Assembly: GCA_036365455.1 (NCBI GenBank)
Contig: JAWQUS010000021.1
Location: 20,396,001-20,460,000, forward strand
DNA: 64,000 bases
Direction: 5' to 3'
Source: Macrosoma leucophasiata
Taxonomy: Eukaryota > Arthropoda > Insecta > Lepidoptera > Hedylidae
Shown here: positions 21,172 to 32,246 of the stretch, piece after piece
Layout: every line of letters starts with the position of its first letter
How positions within the stretch are numbered: position 1 is the stretch's first letter
Translations under genes and position numbers: made by a program
The notes under the pieces: generated by a model
Told to the model about the DNA's origin: nothing
The model's input: the letters and a program-made list of their open reading frames with translations, nothing else
Databases searched by the model: none

Positions 21172-21262
21172 TAGAAACCCACATAAAGACCAAGATCAAA
21201 ATGCAGAGATGTTACCTTTCCTGAGGCCTGAGGAGTTATGCCTCTGTGTCGGAAATTACAAT
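21172..21262 (-). mobile_element. S1 SINE fragment
   Basis: GAAACCCACATAAAGACCAAG to TGTGTCGGAAATTACA in minus sense. Confidence 0.65.
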
Positions 21263-21316
21263 TAGGTAGTTATACTCAAACCTGTTACAAATGTATCGCA
21301 TTTCCGGACATTCTGT

Positions 21317-21450
21317 GTAACTTGATTACAGTAAAAATCAATTTACTGTGAGCGTACCTTTCTGTCCAGTGGGTACGCTATGGAATGCCTAATGAAATGA
21401 TTTCTTTGTAGTCTAGATACGATTGCGTTCTATCTTAGTTAATTAGATCC
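21317..21450 (+). repeat. Recent local duplication, copy 1
   Basis: About 134 bp repeated at 21938-22071 with about two to three differences visible (GAGCGTACC versus GAGCGTTTC). It contains a small hairpin ACAGTAAA/TTTACTGT. Confidence 0.95.
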
Positions 21451-21668
21451 TTTCGAGAAATGTGCAGGCGTAGAGTTGAATCATTATATTATTACCACAG
21501 ACTCAGTGTACTGTTAATCCTATCCTTAATTCTTCAAGTTGAAGGTTTCACGCTCGAATTAATAGATGTTAATATATTTACCATCTGTTTTAGTTTTGAA
21601 CAAGCGGCGAAGACTCTCAAAAATCATATCACAGTTACTTATTTAACTTGTCTAGGAATGTTGAAATG

Positions 21669-21731
21669 TTTTTTTTTTATGTAATGGAAGTGATAAACAA
21701 GCATGCAGTTCATATTGATGTTAAGTGATGA
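21669..21731 (-). mobile_element. S1 SINE 3' end only
   Basis: T-run, ATGTAATGGAAGTGATAAAC and ATTGATGTTAAGTGATGA. Extreme 5' truncation. Confidence 0.75.
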
Positions 21732-21751
21732 AAAAATTAAAAAATGTCTTC

Positions 21752-21815
21752 TGGCAGGAATCCAACCTGCGACCCCAGGTTAACCAGTTCAGCCGCTTGG
21801 ACTGAACATCTAGAA
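21752..21815 (-). repeat. tRNA-like module fragment (T family)
   Basis: CTGGCAGGAATCCAACCTGCG is a reversed T-arm/B-box, followed by CCAGTTCAGCCGCTT. Degenerate copy of the module at 43134-43270. Confidence 0.5.
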
Positions 21816-21937
21816 AACTTGATGTCCTTAAAAAATCTTAAAAAATATTTCAGGACTGACTCAGCTGTTGTAAACCTTGTACTCAATACCATTTCTTTTC
21901 TAGTTTTATTGATCAAAGGACAAGAGCTCCCAAGTCT

Positions 21938-22071
21938 AAACTTGATTACAGTAAAAATCAATTTACTGTGAGCGTTTCTTTCTGTCCAGTGGGTACGCTA
22001 TGGAATGCCTAATGAAATGATTTCTTTGTAGTCTAGATACGATTGCGTTCTATCTTAGTTAATTAGATCTA
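21938..22071 (+). repeat. Recent local duplication, copy 2
   Basis: Near-identical to 21317-21450, offset by about 621 bp in direct orientation. The flanks differ on both sides. Confidence 0.95.
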
Positions 22072-22253
22072 GTTTTATGGAGGTCAGATATTATAACGCT
22101 CGGAATAGCGTTTATTGTACGTCTACTGATGGTATACCGCCGGGAATATAAGTGCTGAAATTGGATGTTCATATATTATTTCTTTTATTTGGACCTTGCA
22201 ATGTTTACTTGAAGATTTGAGGCAAGAGAAGAGTGAAATATATTTTTTGGGTA

Positions 22254-22395
22254 GGACTTCGGTAGCTCAGTTGGAAGAGCGGCTGGACTAGATTCCCAGT
22301 GGCCGCGAGTTCAAGTCTCGCCTGAAGTCAAATTTTTCTTTACATTTTTTTTTAAATATATTTCACTAGCATGTTAATGCGAAATAATATAAAAA
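22254..22395 (+). repeat. T repeat: tRNA-like module plus tail
   Basis: Module 22254-22330: acceptor ACTTCGG/CTGAAGT, D-stem GCTC/GAGC, T-arm GCGAG-TTCAAGT-CTCGC, and an anticodon-like stem with a nine-base loop (ACTAGATTC), too large for a normal tRNA. It is followed by TTTTTCTTTACATTTTT and AATGCGAAATAATATAAAA, the T tail. Likely a tRNA-derived repeat rather than a gene. Confidence 0.7.
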
Positions 22396-22817
22396 CAATT
22401 AAGAGAAGAGTGGTTTTTAATTATGGAAAACATGGTTTCAGTGTGTCAGTAAACAGAACAGCAAAAAACTCGCCTGAATCGGCAAATGTATGGGCCGATT
22501 AATTCCGGTAAGATCACCTAAGGTGATATATATGATATATACTGATGATAGGCTCAAAAATGATCACAAGGAACTTTGAAATTTCTTCTTTTGATATAAA
22601 ATAAATATTAACAGACTTATTTATATTTTAAAGAAAAACATGTGTTAATGCGAAATAATATACAACAATTATTTACAGACTTACTGCACTTACCGTCAGT
22701 AAGAAGTTGCAAGTTGGTATGTTTTGCCACTATCTTAACGAAAAAGAATTCAGCTACAAACCAATATAACTAATGGAGTTGGCACTAGAATTCAGGATAC
22801 ATCAGTAAATACGGAGT
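22396..22817. other. AT-rich with a second T tail fragment
   Basis: ACATGTGTTAATGCGAAATAATATA near 22638-22662 repeats the T tail. Otherwise unrecognised. Confidence 0.5.
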
Positions 22818-22994
22818 AAAGGAAACGTGGTCATTCCAAATACACCTGGAGACGTTCAGTAGCGGCAGAACTGAAGACTATTGGACTGACATGGTCCAAG
22901 GTGAAGCGTGCAGCCCAAGACAGATTAGACAGAGTATTGTGGACGCCCTTTGACCCACCTAGGGGACATAGGGCATTTAGTCAAGTAAGTCTTT
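22818..22994 (+). pseudogene. LINE reverse transcriptase C-terminal remnant
   Basis: Translation RKRGHSKYTWRRSVAAEL, then LTWSKVKRAAQDR and VLWTPFDPPRGHRAF. Same LINE family as 15955-16215 on the other strand. A stop precedes it and an S1 abuts its end. Confidence 0.75.
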
Positions 22995-23294
22995 ACTTTT
23001 GGTAGAACTCCAGTGACGGAGCTCGCGGGTGTAGGCACCACCGCATTACCGAATATATTTGTCACTAAATGGTAGTGTTCAGCACTATCGTGTTCCGGTC
23101 AGGTGGTAATGTTCGGCCCTGTAATTTCCGGGACAGAAGCATAACACCTTAGACCTCAGGAGTGGTCTCAAAATGCAGATGCGATACATCTGCTTTTTGA
23201 CCTTGATCTTTGTGTAGGTGTCTATATGCTTCAGTCATCACTTAACATTAATGTGAACTGCACGCTTGTTTGCCACTTCCATTACATAAAAAAA
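22995..23294 (+). mobile_element. S1a SINE with inverted micro-duplication
   Basis: Full-length S1a. At 23168-23200 it has gained an inverted copy of its own TGCATTTTGA segment, giving a hairpin with 13 of 14 pairs and a 5-base loop. Confidence 0.85.
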
Positions 23295-23867
23295 GTCTAC
23301 ACAACTAAAAAAGAAGTGGCAACCAATTTAAGACCTGACTATAACAAAAAATCATTTTTCCAAACTTCGAAGACACAAAGTTCCAAGTCCACAATCAGGG
23401 CAAGCCAGTGCCCTCAAACCACAAGTTCAGCTATCTCGAGCCTGCACGTGCAACAATTGCTGTCCTTCCATTGCGCTATAACTGCTAAACTGAAGTTTCA
23501 TTCATTAGGCTTACGATCCTCATTACGGCCTGTATTGGACTATTGCCAGACGCATTCGGAAAACTTCGCCAATTATTGTTGGCTTACACTGCTGTGGTCA
23601 AAAGAAATGTTGTAATTAAAGAAAACTAAGTTCGAAAGAGAGTTACATTTGTGTAAAACAGGCTTATTATAAAGGGACCTAAGTCCCTAAGTTCCACCAT
23701 ATATTATACCAGCATTGTCTTAAGACTAACCTTTCCAAGTAAGGAGGTTCCAAGGTATGGCACAGAAGCAAAACAGCATAGACCTCAGGAGTGTAACGAT
23801 ATAGTGTTAATTTGCCGAGTCTGCAGACTTATCAATTTATGTGCTACTCCTAACATCTGAGTATTTT
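23295..23867. other. Unrecognised sequence with an S1 scrap
   Basis: GGCACAGAAGCAAAACAGC near 23758 resembles S1. The rest shows no family and no convincing frame. Confidence 0.4.
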
Positions 23868-24180
23868 AACGTAACTTCACGCCTGTAATACCCGAAGGGG
23901 TAGGCAGAGGTAAATGCATGCATTTAATCATACATGCAAACACCCATGACTCGCCGGTTACGTTTTGGCCTATGTAACAGGTGGCGAACCTGTTGCCATC
24001 TCCGGGCACATTACCAAACTCCGGGGTACTGGGAAACTTCCAGAAAATGGAAAAATCCCAATAGAAGCAGAGATAAAGGATCTTAGACCGTTATCTCTAA
24101 TATCCCCCGACCCGGGAATCGAACCCAGGACCTCCAGCGTAATAGTAGTGGCCTGCTACCACTACGCTACTGAGGCAGTT
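23868..24180 (-). mobile_element. S2 tRNA-headed SINE, full length
   Basis: On the minus strand: AACTGCCTCAGTAGCGTAG, A-box TAGTGGTAGCAG, B-box GGGTTCGATTCCCGGG, body CTTCTATTGGGATTTTTCC, and 3' hairpin CCCCTTCGGG then GTGAAGTTACG. The head resembles a tRNA (Gly-like). Copies at 43911, 61833 and 63426. Confidence 0.9.
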
Positions 24181-24658
24181 AAAGGCTGAGTATTTTACTT
24201 CTGTGCCAAACCTAATACCACCACATACCAAATGTTACAAATAAGCGATATAGTTATAGATACAATAAATAATACTCTGGTTCGGATAGTAACTTGATGC
24301 TAATACTTAAACGCGTAGGTACGCGTTCTAGCTAAGCACTGGGTATATTGAATCTCCCTTCTTGTTCTTAAAGTGTCGCTTCTCTGCAAACGTTGGCGAC
24401 CATCATGGCAATCTTTAGCATTTGAAACTACAGCAGGGAATAAGGGACGAGTACTTAGGTTCAACCATTTCTTTAAGGTTTTCAACCAGATAGTTTTTTT
24501 TCAACCCTATCTTTACTTTCCTTGAATCTTGCCTTGCAATATTTTGGAGGATTCGGTATTTACCACTCTTTTCTCATTACATGTCATGTCCGAAATACTG
24601 CAGCTTCCATTTCATAATAGTGTTTAGTATTTTTATCGATTCGACACAGTACCTCAAT
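24181..24658. other. Unrecognised sequence
   Basis: No repeat match and no convincing frame. Confidence 0.4.
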
Positions 24659-24842
24659 ACGACCCGATTAGTCCAGCGGTGTGAGATGACCGTGTGATTC
24701 GAAGGGCCGCGGGTTCGATCCCCGCACCGGGACAAATATTTGTATAGTCTACAGATATTCGTTTCAGGTCTGGGTGTTTATGTATGTGAACAACGGCACC
24801 ACGACACTGGTTTATGCCTAGGGCTGTGAGTGAAAGCGTATT
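24659..24842 (+). mobile_element. S3 tRNA-derived SINE, near full length
   Basis: Head GACCCGATTAGTCCAGCGG, GGGTTCGATCCCCGCACC, then GGACAAATATTTGTATAG, ACAACGGCACCACGACAC and GTGAAAGCGTATTTATTA. The tRNA-like head keeps both Pol III boxes. Confidence 0.85.
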
Positions 24843-25424
24843 TATTATTATATAATGATATAAACTCTGCAACTTGTACTTATTCAGCAATTTTTTGGAG
24901 ATTTCAAGCAAGAAATAATGTAACCAAATAAACAGTGTACGCATACCATTCGCGGTTAGACGAAAACTTGTACAATTATTACCAAGAGTCGACCATTCCG
25001 GCCCTGAATACATTCTGAGCTAACATTTATTATGTAAAAACTCATTCTTTATTGCTCTAACTCCTAGCTTGGGTTGCTAAGGTCAAAATGAGTAATGTTC
25101 GTTTTTCTTGTTGTAAAGTTAGTGGAATATTTCATAAAATGTTATAAATTAAACGCTGGACATTCCGGTAATGGAATAAGAACTTTCATTGCATGGTTAC
25201 AAAATTGTTAAATGGCTATTTTCGAAGATGACTTGAAAGCTGCTTTATTTGTTTGTGTCCTAAACGTGGAAGAACTGAGTGAAGTGGACATTGTATTAAG
25301 CGTATGATGCTAGATATATAGAAGGTTGTTGGTTATCATCATTTCAGCTGAAAGACAAACTGCTGTCAAAATTCTGCGCAAAGCTGCTTACAGGTAAGCG
25401 ACATCTGGAGGACATGAACAATTA
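24843..25424. other. Unrecognised AT-rich sequence
   Basis: No family match. It borders the 3' end of the LINE at 25425. Confidence 0.4.
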
Positions 25425-27113
25425 AAAAATAAATAAATGAAAAGTATTTATTCACCTTATTCAACATTATAACATAATTCATTACCTCTGCCAAACTGCA
25501 GTTACAGTTTGTTGGCAGACGTAGCTCCCATTTTAATACTATATTAAGCTATTTTAACTCAATGCTTTTCCATTAATATACAAAAAAAAAGGAAAAATAA
25601 TAAAAAAATTAACATGTTCTTACGCTATTATTACAGCATATAATACTATAAAGGTAAGTAACTAACAAAGTTAGTCGGTATATAATATTAAATATAATCA
25701 TTGAGCCTTTTTTCTAATAAATTCTGAAAAAGGAATATCTCAACTTGGTGCTTAAAAGACTTTCTGGTGGTACAACTTTCAAACGGTAAGCTATCAAAGA
25801 TAGTTGGTACTAAATATTTTTTATATCTTTGTCCAAAGTAATTATTGTACAGAGGCACTTCAAGTTTTCCAATAGCTCTTCTTTGAGGTCTCTCGTGACC
25901 CGAGACTCGAGTTCGCTCGCCAGGCATTAGGACTTTTCGAAGTCGTCGAAGGCTGGCGGTTGGTTGGGACGAATGAGGGGAGGCATGGATGCCTCGTTGG
26001 GAGATTTGAAGCAGCTGAAAAGCTTCCAATACTCTGTATGAGTGGGATCAAGGTCAGTGAGATTTTGCTCCCAGCGGCCGTTATAGACTTCCACCTTGCA
26101 TTTCTTGGCCTGACGTTGCCAGTATCGCATGGCAGAGTAGTAAGCTCTTGTAGTAGCATTCCTTTCTCTCACTATCTGCCGTACGTGCTCAGGGATAACG
26201 GCGTGACTGGGTACAGTCACGGGTTTTTCCTCTGAACATCCGTCTACGACGGATTGTACGTGGTTAGTGAGAGTAAGGATCGCGCTATTGACTTCGTCAG
26301 GGGTCTCTATGAGTGAGGGATCGTATCGAAGTCTTCGGATGTGCTGGTAGCCAACCTGCGTCTCACTTGAGACCAGTCGGTTACCACTCTCATCGGGATG
26401 TCACTATGACCTGTATCAGTGGGGCCGCTATGGGGGATAAATTCTATGATAACAGGTCTATGGTCAGAGTCTAACTCGTGTAGCACTCGTATAGAATGTA
26501 GACGTAAGTTAACATTCTTTACAAGTGCTAGATCGAGTATGTCGGGTCGTCCCATGTTGTCGTCATAACAATAGTGGGTGGGTTCGAGTGGCACTAGAAT
26601 GTCTATAGGTGCCCTGTCAAGATAACGTTCTAGAACTGTCCCTCGTGCGTTAGACGAGTTACAACTCCACATTATGTGTTTGGCGTTGAGATCTCCTGCC
26701 ACTATGACGGAGTCGCCAAGCTTAAATAGACGATCTAGGTCGCCTACTAAGAGATCGCGTTGGGGGGATAGATACGCCGACACTATAGTGATCGGCTGAT
26801 GACCGGTCATCGCTAATAGGCAAACTGAGACTTCAATGTTCTCCAGCTCGTCGGGGCAGGGTAGAGGCGTGCAATGCAACGTCCTCTTGTAATATATAAG
26901 GGTGCCCTCGAGGGCACCGTCTGTTCGATCGTTTCGTACTAACCTATAATTGGCCAAGCTTGGGTTACGGCGGGCGCGTTTTAAAAATGTCTCCTGGATG
27001 AGGAAGACATCAATATTGACGAACGTCGAACGATGACGTGATTTGATTGTTCGGTTGACTGACTACAGTAGCGAAAGATGGTTTTCCACTAGTGGGCGGT
27101 GCGGTCGTCACAT
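25425..27113 (-). mobile_element. Jockey-type LINE, RT-deleted or chimeric
   Basis: Minus-strand order: 5' UTR-like GTGACGACCGCACCGCCCAC (27068-27112), endonuclease (27036-26307), pre-RT linker with KCKVEVYNGRWEQNL and TEYWKLFSCFKSPNEASMPPL (26230-25927), then an abrupt join near 25925 to a C-terminal piece (AIGKLEVPLYNNYFGQRYKKYLVPTIFDSLP) ending at 25688, a 3' UTR with GGGAGCTACGTCTGCC, and an AT-rich tail near 25425. The whole RT domain is missing. The C-terminal piece does not look like the jockey C-terminus at 63782-64000, so two LINE types may be fused. Confidence 0.75.
26307..27036 (-). pseudogene. LINE apurinic-type endonuclease domain
   Basis: About 240 residues. Visible endonuclease motifs: QET near the N-terminal end, GDLNAKHIMW in the middle, and SDHRPV near the end; PTHYCYDD and GRPDILDLALVKNVNL are typical of the jockey clade. 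It would nick target DNA for retrotransposition. The N-terminal strand with the first catalytic residues is absent, and a frameshift near 26310 separates it from the linker, so it is dead. Confidence 0.85.
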
Positions 27114-27239
27114 CCCGGAGCCACGAACTTTGATAATATACCGCTATAGACAACTTTTATTCGCCATAATAAACAAATGTTATTCTTCGACATCATAATA
27201 TGACTCTCTTTCGACATAATACTGAAATGCTGAATGTTG

Positions 27240-27414
27240 TTTTTTTTTATTGAAGATAAGTAGCAAACAAACATGCAGTTCACATTGATGTTTAGTGATG
27301 ACTGCAGCCTATAGACACTGACACAAAGACCAGAGGGCAAAATGCAGATGCGTTGCCACCCCTGAGACCTAAGGTGTTATGTCTCTGTGATAGTTATTAC
27401 GGAGCCATACATTC
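27240..27414 (-). mobile_element. S1b SINE, left arm of an inverted pair
   Basis: T-run, GCAGTTCACATTGATG to TAGTTATTACGGAGCC; the head is missing. It faces 27447-27617 head to head. Confidence 0.85.
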
Positions 27415-27446
27415 TCGTTTGTATATACCTATAATTATCCAAATAG

Positions 27447-27617
27447 TACGGCCCGTAATAACTTATCATAGAGACATATCAACTAAGGTCTCAGGGGTGG
27501 CAACGCATCTGCATTTTGACCTCTGGTCTTTGTGTCAGTGTCTATAGGCTGCAGTCATCACTTAACATCAATGTGAACTGCATGTTTGTTTGCCACCTTC
27601 AGAACATAATAAAAAAT
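27447..27617 (+). mobile_element. S1b SINE, right arm of an inverted pair
   Basis: TACGGCCCGTAATAAC to ATGTGAACTGCATGTTTG and an A-rich end. Truncated at nearly the same internal position as its inverted partner. Confidence 0.85.
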
Positions 27618-27918
27618 AGCCGTAAAATAAAATTAATTAAGAATGACAAATTGAACTATCTGGTCATCAAATTTAAACCTGACAATATTACATCTTCGTT
27701 TTACATAAATGCCAGATAAACCGGAAAAAGACAATATAAAACCAATTATTATAATAGCATCAGCAGTTAACTGCAAACAATTTATTGCAACGGAATAAAT
27801 TGTCGGTGCATTTGTTTTTTTTTTTAATTTTGTATTTTTATATTCTGATGATATTCATGGACCCAATTTTGTAAATACACGCTGCGTTTGTTTATGAGGT
27901 TCTATAATTAGAAACTAT

Positions 27919-28064
27919 CCCCCTTATTCATAAACGTACATTAGATACGTTTTAGCTATAGAATGCTTTGTCTTTGTCACTTGCATTGTCAAATGTGCAG
28001 GATAGAAAGAAACAAAGGAGAGATTATCAACACTTTAGCTAAAATACGTTTATGAATAAGGAGG
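27919..28064. mobile_element. M1 MITE, complete copy
   Basis: Ends CCCCCTTATTCATAAACGTA and TACGTTTATGAATAAGGAGG are inverted repeats with one mismatch. About 146 bp with no coding capacity. Confidence 0.85.
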
Positions 28065-28122
28065 TAAATATTTAATCAATGAATGTTTGGATCCGTGTTA
28101 CGTATGATCACCACACCAACCA

Positions 28123-28289
28123 TCACAGAGACAAAACAACTGAGGTCATTGGTAACGCATCTGCATTTTGACCTCTGGTCTTCGTGTAAGTATCTCCAGA
28201 CTATCATCTATAGTCATCACTTAACATCAATGTGATCTGCATGCTTGTTTGCATGTTGTTTGCTTGTTTCATTACATTAAAATAAAAGA
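28123..28289 (+). mobile_element. S1b SINE, 5'-truncated
   Basis: CAGAGACAAAACAACTGAGG to a tail with a duplicated GTTTGCATGTTGTTTGC stretch. Confidence 0.7.
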
Positions 28290-28632
28290 GTAAGTGGAAA
28301 AAACCGCGTTCTAAGTCTCAACAGATTTGAAAATTCTTGTGCCTTTTTAAGGGGTATACCTACGTACGTCGAACTCGATTCTACTTCCATCTAGTTAAGA
28401 TTTAATGATGAATCTATGAACTATCACGCAATACTGCTATTTCTAACGATAATAATTATTAATAACGACAAATAATTTTGCTGAAAATCTTAAGATGGAC
28501 TTTAATATTATTATTATGTGAATGTGCTATAGTCCATTGGTTGCCTCTAGTTAGTCAAACGGCAGAATAGCCGCCGGCGGCCGCATGTAGGTACGCAAAT
28601 TAATTCTTGGTGTAAGGGAAGGGAGGAGGATA

Positions 28633-28712
28633 TATTTATATATATATATATCGATTATATATATATGTATATATATATGTATATATATATATATATATAT
28701 ATAATCGATATA
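28633..28712. repeat. AT dinucleotide microsatellite bounded by inverted ATCGAT
   Basis: Long TA runs with ATCGATTATA at the left and TATAATCGAT at the right, forming an imperfect palindrome. Confidence 0.9.
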
Positions 28713-28739
28713 TATCAGATAAATAATAAAATATAAAAT

Positions 28740-28954
28740 AAATAAAATACGCTTACACTCACAGCTCCACATTAGGTATTTATAAACCTGTGTCGTAGAT
28801 GCCGTTGTACACATACAACACATACACAAACACCCAGACCCGAAACAAATGTCTGTAGGCCATACAAATATTTTTTGTTCCGCTGCGGGGATCGAACCTG
28901 CGACCCTTCGAATCAAACGGTGGTTTCGCACAGCTGGACTAATCGGGTCGTCAA
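28740..28954 (-). mobile_element. S3 tRNA-derived SINE, full length
   Basis: In minus sense: GACGACCCGATTAGTCCAG, GGTTCGATCCCCGCAG, TGTGTACAACGGCATC and GTGTAAGCGTATTTTATT. Confidence 0.85.
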
Positions 28955-29260
28955 AATGTTTTATTGTACTTAGGTAAAGTGGTAAAAAATAACAACCCTA
29001 AAAAAATATATAACGATGGCCAACAGTGATTAGGGTCGATTTAAGTATCGTACAGATCAACAAAAGATATGTGATTCCGCGTGATCGACCAACCATGGCT
29101 TTTTCCGCTGAAATACTAAATCCCCATACGGTTATGGGGGGATATATTTAATTGTGCTCCGTATAGAACCTGGCGTAAAGATACATACATACAGTTATGG
29201 GTGCGGTTATTGTGCCGCACATACTTTTCATAAGGTTTATTCGAACTGTATAATAAATAG

Positions 29261-29665
29261 TCAAATCTTTCCTACACATTTATTGCATTGCTTTATGGTA
29301 GCAGCAGCGCCATCTATTGCCAACTTTGCTAGTTAGGCAACTGATATAATAGACTTTGCAATTTATTGAATATCGTAAAGAAGTCGCTTTTACCCTTAAT
29401 AATTGTTTTATAATGTTTCGCATTAACACATGCTTGTGAATTGTGCAATAGATGGCGCTGCTGCTACCATAAAGCAATGCAATAAATGTGAAGGAAAGAT
29501 TTAACAAATCGGGCAGGACTTCAGTAGCTCAATTGGAAGAGCGGCTGGACTAGATTCCCAGTAGGCCGCGAGTTCGAGTCTCGCCTGAAGTCAAATTTTT
29601 CTTTCCATTTTTCTTTAAATAAAATATATTTCACAAGCATGTGTTAATGCGAAACAATATAAAAA
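29261..29665 (+). repeat. T repeat with inverted duplication of its core
   Basis: Core in minus sense (29261-29385), tail in minus sense (to 29440), then core again in plus sense (29444-29515), tRNA-like module (29516-29593: TAGCTCAATTGG A-box-like, GAGTTCGAGTCTC B-box) and tail in plus sense (to 29665). Arms 29261-29319 and 29444-29502 are nearly perfect inverted repeats with GGTAGCAGCAGCGCCATC. Confidence 0.8.
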
Positions 29666-31322
29666 AATAATAAATAGTGTATACTTTGAAAATTGTAATA
29701 ATCACTGAAAGGAATATTTGTATAACCGATTACAAGGTTAAGCAATTAATTAGCACATTTTTATAAGATCTAGTCATGAGTTATATTTTAGATAGATAAA
29801 ATATTTATATTGAATCTATTTTAGAGTCTTAGGAATCTGCGGGCAGGTATGAAAAGAATAATGAATGTAGAAGAAGCACGGGAGTTGTGTAAGGTCTTTT
29901 TCCCTTGATTGAATAATGTTATATTTTTTGCGATTTGTAAACACTATATTAGTTTTAATTTAAGAAAAAAAATACATTTTATAAGACTGATCTAAATCAG
30001 GCGTCAAAATAAAATTAGTTTTCGAGTCTATCTCGCGTATATTAAATTAATACGAAAATATTTAAAATGAAATCAGCTTAATATATGCTAGATAAATCCG
30101 AATACTAGCTTAAGCGTAGCTCAAAAAAAGGTGCTCTAACATAGTAAGAAAAAATACTACGTTAAAGCAAGCGTTTTCTTTTGAAATATATCCCCGTACA
30201 GTTCCGACTGGACTCGGGCCGCGCCTGTTATGACTTACTTTTGATTAGTTTTTTCCGCTGCATAATAGGTATACAGCTTGACAATTGTAATGCCTTGTTT
30301 ACTATAGGGCTGATTTGTTGCTTGTGGTGGAAACATTTCATTTTAAAAATATTTTATTAGACGTATTTAGAATGGACAAAGGAAGCTCTTAAAAAAAGTC
30401 ATCATCAAAACATATCAAATGTTCAAATGAACATATCTCATCAAAACTACAAAATAAAATAATAGTAATGTGCTCGTACCAAATTCAACAAGCACTAAAA
30501 ATATAATGTGTTATATCGAGACATCTACCGCAGCCAACATTTTTTGTAACATAAAATTAGGGCCAATTTTTTTGTGCAGATATTATTATGGCTATACATG
30601 TGACGCGGTGCCTAACCTAGAAAATAAAGAGATATTTAATTAAGCTAGAGAGGTGTACCCATGCACAATATAGAACCTCCTCCTTTTTTAAGTCTGTCAA
30701 AAAGAGTCCACTGCACCTAAAAACATCAAACGTTAACACCATCAACATAATAATATCTTATCAAAACTCTCAAATAAAATGATAGTAATAATATTCACCT
30801 ACTTAATAAGCATCAAAAACAATATATTATATTAAGTATCTCGATACATCTCTCGTAGCCTGCCGCATTTTTACAAACATTTGCAAATGATGAACGCTTT
30901 CCATCTGCCGCATAGACGAAATAGATGCCCAAAATTGATCACAGTGATAAACTATCAATTGTTTTTATCAATACATTTTTTTTCTGAATAACAAGTAGGT
31001 ATTATTGAGAATCGTTTATACGGCTCAAGGATTCTGTTTGAACTTTTCACAGAAATTTCATAAATAGTAACTGGGTTATTTGGAATTTGACTAACTATTC
31101 ATTGCTTCCAGTTATTGTATTAGATGAAAAAAAGAACATAAAAAAATAATGTAGCATATAGCAATATAAATTAATAAAGAAAGAACTACAAAAAATAAGA
31201 ACAGATGAATCAAAAAATCTGTTGAATAGTACATAGTTAGCAATCCTTGTGCTTGAACTACTAGTGCTACGTAACAAAATCATCAAAATTTTCATGTGCA
31301 CCGTTGTTATGTACCTACAATC
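29666..31322. other. AT-rich sequence with a diverged local duplication
   Basis: About 30384-30550 is echoed at about 30690-30880 (CATATCTCATCAAAACTAC versus ATATCTTATCAAAACTCTC; TCGAGACATCTACCG versus TCGATACATCTCTCG). No repeat family or gene recognised. Confidence 0.55.
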
Positions 31323-31474
31323 TAACCCCCTTATTCATAAACGTACATTAGATACGTTTTAGCTATAGAAGGCTTTGTCTTTGTCAGTTGCATTCTTAAA
31401 TGTGCAGGATAGAAAAAGACAAAGAAGAGATTAGCAACACTTTAGCTAAAATACGTTTATGAATAAGGGGGTTA
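31323..31474. mobile_element. M1 MITE, complete copy with perfect TIRs
   Basis: 31323-31345 and 31452-31474 are exact reverse complements (23 bp, TAACCCCCTTATTCATAAAC...). TA may be the target duplication (Tc1/mariner-like), but 3 bp cannot be excluded. Confidence 0.9.
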
Positions 31475-31495
31475 GTATTTTCAATCCATTTTTTT

Positions 31496-31690
31496 ACGAT
31501 CCAGCGGTGTGGAACGGCTGTTTGATTTGAAGGGCCGCGGGTTCGATCCGGTACAAATATTTGTATGGCCTACAGATATTTGTTTCGGATCTGGGTGTTT
31601 GTGTATTGTGTGTATACAACGGCACCCACGACACAGGTTTAAACCTAGTGTGGGGCTGTGAGTGGAAGTGTATTTATTCAATTTGTAGTG
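31496..31690 (+). mobile_element. S3 tRNA-derived SINE, 5' clipped, duplicated tail
   Basis: GGGCCGCGGGTTCGATCC, ACAACGGCACCCACGACAC, and a directly repeated end GTGAGTGGAAGTGTATTTAT. Confidence 0.8.
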
Positions 31691-32182
31691 AGTGGAAGTG
31701 TATTTATTCAATCTCAAGTACGACATTTTGCATTTGAAAATAATACTTCGAGGACGAACTCAATTTGGATTTTGTTTGCTAATATTGACCTCAAAGACGG
31801 CGTCTAAAGAACACAAATATATTTCGATACTAAACAATTTATCCGAAGATGAAACGATTCTTCCCCGTAATTGATTCTCTTTGACCGCGTCAACATATTT
31901 CACTCTAATCTTTTGCAATTTTCATCGACTTTATTTATTGCTGTAAATGTTTTGGATTTATATTCTATTCGATAGGAGTTGTGGATAGAAACCCGGTTTA
32001 CTTTCCGTCTCCTATCATTTTGGATACTCATCTATTGGTAGTTGCTTACAGTTATAGCATATTATAAACATTTATAATTTTTTGCATTTTCTGGCTTAAA
32101 TTTACCCAGAGAGGTAGGTAGCAGTTTAAGGGAGCCCTTAACTTAATGGAACCGAACCGCACTAGCCTTTCATATTAATGGA
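31691..32182. other. Unrecognised sequence
   Basis: No family match and no convincing frame. Confidence 0.4.
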
Positions 32183-32246
32183 TTTTACTTAACATCAATG
32201 TGAACTGCATGCTTGTTTGTCACCTTCATTACTATTACATAATAAT
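32183..32246 (+). mobile_element. S1 SINE 3' end
   Basis: CTTAACATCAATGTGAACTGC to ATTACATAAT; extreme 5' truncation. Confidence 0.75.

Noticed and set aside
22254..22330. Functional tRNA gene
   Set aside because: Acceptor, D and T arms can pair, but the anticodon loop would have nine bases and the module repeats in a dispersed family.
24654..25013. 119-codon minus frame
   Set aside because: The second half is the reversed S3 SINE; such frames recur in other S3 copies (for example 48739-48993).
26307..26957. 216-codon minus-strand frame as a host gene
   Set aside because: Its motifs (QET upstream, GDLNAKH, SDHRPV) and neighbours make it a retrotransposon endonuclease; annotated as LINE.
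28551..28931. 126-codon minus frame
   Set aside because: It covers an S3 SINE and an AT microsatellite; the peptide is mostly Ile/Tyr repeats.
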